Below are positions 55,309 to 58,116 of a stretch of 58,116 nucleotides of DNA, one piece after another. The stretch comes from Alphaproteobacteria bacterium (GTDB lineage: Bacteria; Pseudomonadota; Alphaproteobacteria; Micavibrionales; Micavibrionaceae), in the NCBI GenBank assembly GCA_020443075.1, contig JAGRIU010000033.1:1-58116 (forward strand), written 5' to 3'. The position numbers and the translations under genes are program-made. Under the pieces are notes generated by a model. It was given only the letters and a program-made list of their open reading frames with translations, was not told where the DNA came from and searched no databases. How positions within the stretch are numbered: position 1 is the first letter of the stretch; each line of letters begins with the position of its first letter.

Positions 55309-56796
55309 TTAAGACAGCCAGTAATTACGGTTAAAAATCACAAAAACCGTCATAATCTCGAGGCGCCCGAGCAACATCCCCGCACAGAGTAACAATTTTG
55401 CCGCATCGGGCAAACTCGCAAAATTCCCGGCCGGTCCAATCACATCGCCGATCCCCGGACCCACGTTCGCTAAAGCCGTCGCACTCCCGCTAATCGCTGT
55501 CGCAAAATCAAGCCCCAACAAGCTCAACAAAATCGTTAAAAGAGTATTGGAGACCACAAACAGCCCCAAAAACCCCAAAGTTCCCATCGCAATATCATTG
55601 GAAATAAACTTTCCCTGATACGGCATAGCAAAAACCCCGCGCGGATAACACAAAGCCTTAAGCTGACGATTGACAACCTTCATCAAAACAATAAGACGGG
55701 AAACTTTTAATCCGCCGGCGGTAGAGCCGGTGCACGCCCCCAAAAATGTAATAAAGAAGAAAAACAAAACAGCAAAAGCGCCCCAAAGCGTATAATCCGT
55801 TGTTGCAAACCCGGTTGTTGTAATCACTGAAATAATATTGAAAGTACTCAAGCGCATCGCTTCGAAAAACCCGTATTCCCCGCGCCCCCAAAGCCAAAAG
55901 GTCAAGAATGCGATAAACACAAACAACATCATCATCAAAACCTTAAACTGACTATCTTGAAAAAAATCAGCCCGGCCCCTAAACAAAAATTTAACGTAGA
56001 GAATAAACGGCACCCCCCCCGCGAGCATAAACAACGCCCCGGCATATTGCAGCGCCGGGCTTTTATAATACCCGAACGATGCATCATGCGTTGAATATCC
56101 GCCCGTCGGAATCGTTGTCAAAGCATGATTAATCGCATCAAAAACGCTCATCCCCAACAAATAATAAGTTAAAGCACAAAGCGCTGTCAGCAGCACATAA
56201 ACCTGCATCAACAAAATTACGAAAACAACGGTGCGCGGCGTCACCTTATCCGAACGGTCCGACGATTCCGTTTGAAACAAGTTCATGGACCCCATATGCA
56301 AAAACGGCAAAATAATGATCGCAAATGCAATAATTCCGATGCCTCCGATCCACTGAATAATAGAACGCCAGAGCAAAACGCCCCGCGACATACCATCAAG
56401 CCCGGATAAAATCGTCGACCCGGTCGTCGTTACACCAGATATGGATTCAAAAAACGCATCGACAAAACTGATTTTTAAATCAGAAAAATAAAGCGGAAAA
56501 CTGGCAAAAATACTAATGCTAAGCCAGCTCAAAGTCGTCAACAAAAAGGTCTGACGCACACTCACGGCTGCGCTACCCGCCTCTATGTTCGACAAAATCA
56601 GTAATCCGCCAAAAAAAACAGAAACAACGGAACAATACAGAAAGCTCTCATAATTCAAATGCCCGTCATACCAATCCAAAGCCGCCGGAATCAAATCTGC
56701 CACGCCGATAATCAGCAGCAAAATTCCGATCGTAAAACCAACAATACTGTTATTCAATGTGAAGCACTTTAAACGAGAGTTCCAACAGCCCCACAA
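55309..56796 (-). CDS. trkH: TrkH-family potassium uptake channel subunit
   Basis: A 495-residue membrane protein with the four K+-filter segments of the Trk/Ktr/HKT family: ISGVTTTGSTILSGLDG, ALTTIPTGGYSTHD, SVITTTGFATTDY and ATALANVGPGIGD. TESSDRSDKVTPRTV and GACTGSTAGGLKVSR are typical of TrkH. It imports potassium with the NAD-binding TrkA, not encoded here. The start is uncertain: the longest frame opens at TTG 56796, while TTG 56757 (LNNSIVGFTIG) gives a more usual N-terminus. Neither has a clear ribosome site. Confidence 0.93.
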   Translation of the reverse strand: MWGCWNSRLKCFTLNNSIVGFTIGILLLIIGVADLIPAALDWYDGHLNYESFLYCSVVSVFFGGLLILSNIEAGSAAVSVRQTFLLTTLSWLSISIFASFPLYFSDLKISFVDAFFESISGVTTTGSTILSGLDGMSRGVLLWRSIIQWIGGIGIIAFAIIILPFLHMGSMNLFQTESSDRSDKVTPRTVVFVILLMQVYVLLTALCALTYYLLGMSVFDAINHALTTIPTGGYSTHDASFGYYKSPALQYAGALFMLAGGVPFILYVKFLFRGRADFFQDSQFKVLMMMLFVFIAFLTFWLWGRGEYGFFEAMRLSTFNIISVITTTGFATTDYTLWGAFAVLFFFFITFLGACTGSTAGGLKVSRLIVLMKVVNRQLKALCYPRGVFAMPYQGKFISNDIAMGTLGFLGLFVVSNTLLTILLSLLGLDFATAISGSATALANVGPGIGDVIGPAGNFASLPDAAKLLLCAGMLLGRLEIMTVFVIFNRNYWLS

Positions 56797-56859
56797 TCTG
56801 GCAATCCAGAGGAGCTTCCAACAAAGAGGCAGCTTACATCAAAAGTTCGGAAGAATAAA

Positions 56860-56934
56860 TGGCTGGGGTGGGAGGATTCGAACCTCCGCATGGCGATACC
56901 AAAAACCGCTGCCTTACCGCTTGGCTACACCCCA
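56860..56934 (-). tRNA. tRNA-Gln (anticodon TTG)
   Basis: Cloverleaf on the minus strand: acceptor TGGGGTG/CACCCCA, D-arm GCCAAGCGGTAAGGC, anticodon stem GCGGT/ATCGC around TTTTGGT (anticodon TTG), T-arm GGAGGTTCGAATCCTCC, and encoded CCA end. 75 bases including CCA. Confidence 0.95.
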
Positions 56935-57061
56935 ATATGCAATGTTTAACCATCCTAAAGTCGGTTAAGACCTCATAGAGCAAAATTCACAGGCGATTTC
57001 AACCATAAACCTTGCCAAATGCATGTCTTAACCAAGTTTACGCAGGTTAAACCTTTAGAAA

Positions 57062-57137
<76 letters not shown>

Positions 57138-57323
57138 ATCAGATCAAGTTTCTCCCCCCTCTTCAGGAGGCCGAGCATGCTCTTTAACAAAAATTACGGC
57201 ATTTGCAAATACATTTTCGTAGCCACAACACGGTTTTTTCTCCATGATCCATGGTTTGAAACGTTTTTTTTTGCTATATTAAAACTGTTAAAAGTTTTTT
57301 ATTTGGACATTTGGTGAGTTTCC

Positions 57324-58116
57324 TTGGCAGGCGGCGGACAACAGGCTGAAAATACGCTACATGAAAATGCAATTGGCTGGGCCATTTTGCTGGCCGTTTT
57401 TGCAGTCATCATCTGGCTTTTCTGGTACTACAAGGCCGAAGAAGTCCGCAACGTTGTTCGCTGGCTGCGCTACGGAGAGATGTGGCTGGTGTCCTGGGCC
57501 CTGGAAGCCGGAAATTTTGTCGTATCCCTGTTCGGCGACGAAGACAGCCGCTATCAGGTCCTCTACCACGGAAAACTCGTCGATTGGCATAAATATTTCG
57601 TCCAGACGCCGGAATGGGACAAAGCCCAACTCACCTACAACCACCTCAGCCTCTTCAACTCTTTGGCCATGCAACCGCTGCGCATACCGTTCTTCATCCT
57701 GTGCATGCTGGGAGGATTGTGGTGCATGTTCCGTGGACCACAGACACATTACCGCACACGTCTGGGACTGGAAGGCCTCATCCACAGACAAGCCGAAAAC
57801 TTTTCAGTCATCGCGCCGTTCGTCGATTTCAACCCGGCCAACCAGCCCCCGCGCCCGCCCGGCTCACCGGTTCCCGCCGAACTCCCGCTCTTTGCCGAAG
57901 CGCTGGGACCGGAAGAATGGCTATCCTATTATCAAATCCCTGTGCCCGACGGAAAAATCGACGAAGCCGCCGCCGCAAAAGCCTTCCAAAAACAACTCAT
58001 GGGCCGCTGGAAAGGAGCCATGGTTCTTAAGCCCTATCAACAAATCCTGCTCGCCGCCTTCTGCCTCAAAGCCGCGCGCAAGCGCGGAGAATCCGACGAA
58101 CTCCTCGGACGGCTCT
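57324..58116 (+). CDS. dotM: DotM/IcmP-like type IVB secretion protein, 3' end cut off by window
   Basis: An open frame of 264 codons to the window edge, starting at TTG 57324 with GGTGAG 8 bases upstream. No in-frame ATG occurs before codon 53, and the membrane helix lies before it, so the TTG is likely real. The protein has a Gly/Gln-rich start (MAGGGQQAEN), a helix at about 18-36 (AIGWAILLAVFAVIIWLFW), then VRNVVRWLRYGEMWLVSW, a second helix at about 112-130, and a soluble domain with KGAMVLKPYQQILLAAF. This order resembles IcmP/DotM of Legionella and TrbA of IncI plasmids, part of the coupling complex that receives effectors. Confidence 0.7.
   Translation, partial: MAGGGQQAENTLHENAIGWAILLAVFAVIIWLFWYYKAEEVRNVVRWLRYGEMWLVSWALEAGNFVVSLFGDEDSRYQVLYHGKLVDWHKYFVQTPEWDKAQLTYNHLSLFNSLAMQPLRIPFFILCMLGGLWCMFRGPQTHYRTRLGLEGLIHRQAENFSVIAPFVDFNPANQPPRPPGSPVPAELPLFAEALGPEEWLSYYQIPVPDGKIDEAAAAKAFQKQLMGRWKGAMVLKPYQQILLAAFCLKAARKRGESDELLGRL

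Overview
The window looks like a chromosomal segment of an alphaproteobacterium. The evidence is an aa3-type cytochrome oxidase operon with ctaB, a tiny CoxF-like gene, ctaG, DUF983 and SURF1; the alphaproteobacterial form of SerC; a 1605-residue NAD-glutamate dehydrogenase; and the carboxyspermidine route to polyamines. Two traits are less usual for that class: a System II (ResB/CcsA) cytochrome c maturation module, and the start of a Dot/Icm (IVB) secretion gene at the right edge. They could point to a Micavibrio-like or other deep lineage, but that placement is only inference. Gene packing is tight, with many overlapping starts and stops. No gap reaches 300 bases.

Layout. 1-1136: partial M23 peptidase. 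1152-8297 (minus): cytochrome oxidase operon ctaC-ctaD-unknown-ctaB-coxF-like-unknown-ctaG-ctaE-DUF983-SURF1. 8429-10142: divergent rsmE and ubiA. 10139-14956 (minus): NAD-GDH. 15074-18701 (minus): ResB, CcsA and a TlpA-like thioredoxin. 18898-21106: divergent serC and serB. 21247-23250: a single-domain Clp-type AAA+ ATPase and an RsmC-like methyltransferase. 23310-26605: a small RTX protein, a cell-wall amidase and a small lipoprotein.

26710-40976 is the most interesting block. On the minus strand lie a MotA/ExbB-like channel protein, a MotB/OmpA-like partner, a TolC-type outer membrane channel and a coiled-coil periplasmic protein. Divergent from them lie a 1694-residue RTX protein, a LapB-type type I secretion ABC transporter, a HlyD-type adaptor and an unknown charged protein. 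I read this as a type I secretion machine for a giant surface protein, coupled to its own ion-driven motor-like complex, analogous to SiiAB of Salmonella SPI-4.

40979-50487: L,D-transpeptidase, NADP-isocitrate dehydrogenase, a small unknown, a thioredoxin-like protein, the YfgM-like/bamB/der cluster, an isolated trpB and an O-antigen-ligase-like protein. 50484-55015: polyamine genes (agmatinase, carboxyspermidine dehydrogenase and decarboxylase, ornithine decarboxylase). 55309-56796: TrkH. Then tRNA-Gln and tRNA-Thr, and from 57324 to the edge a TTG-started DotM/IcmP-like gene that has no stop within the window.
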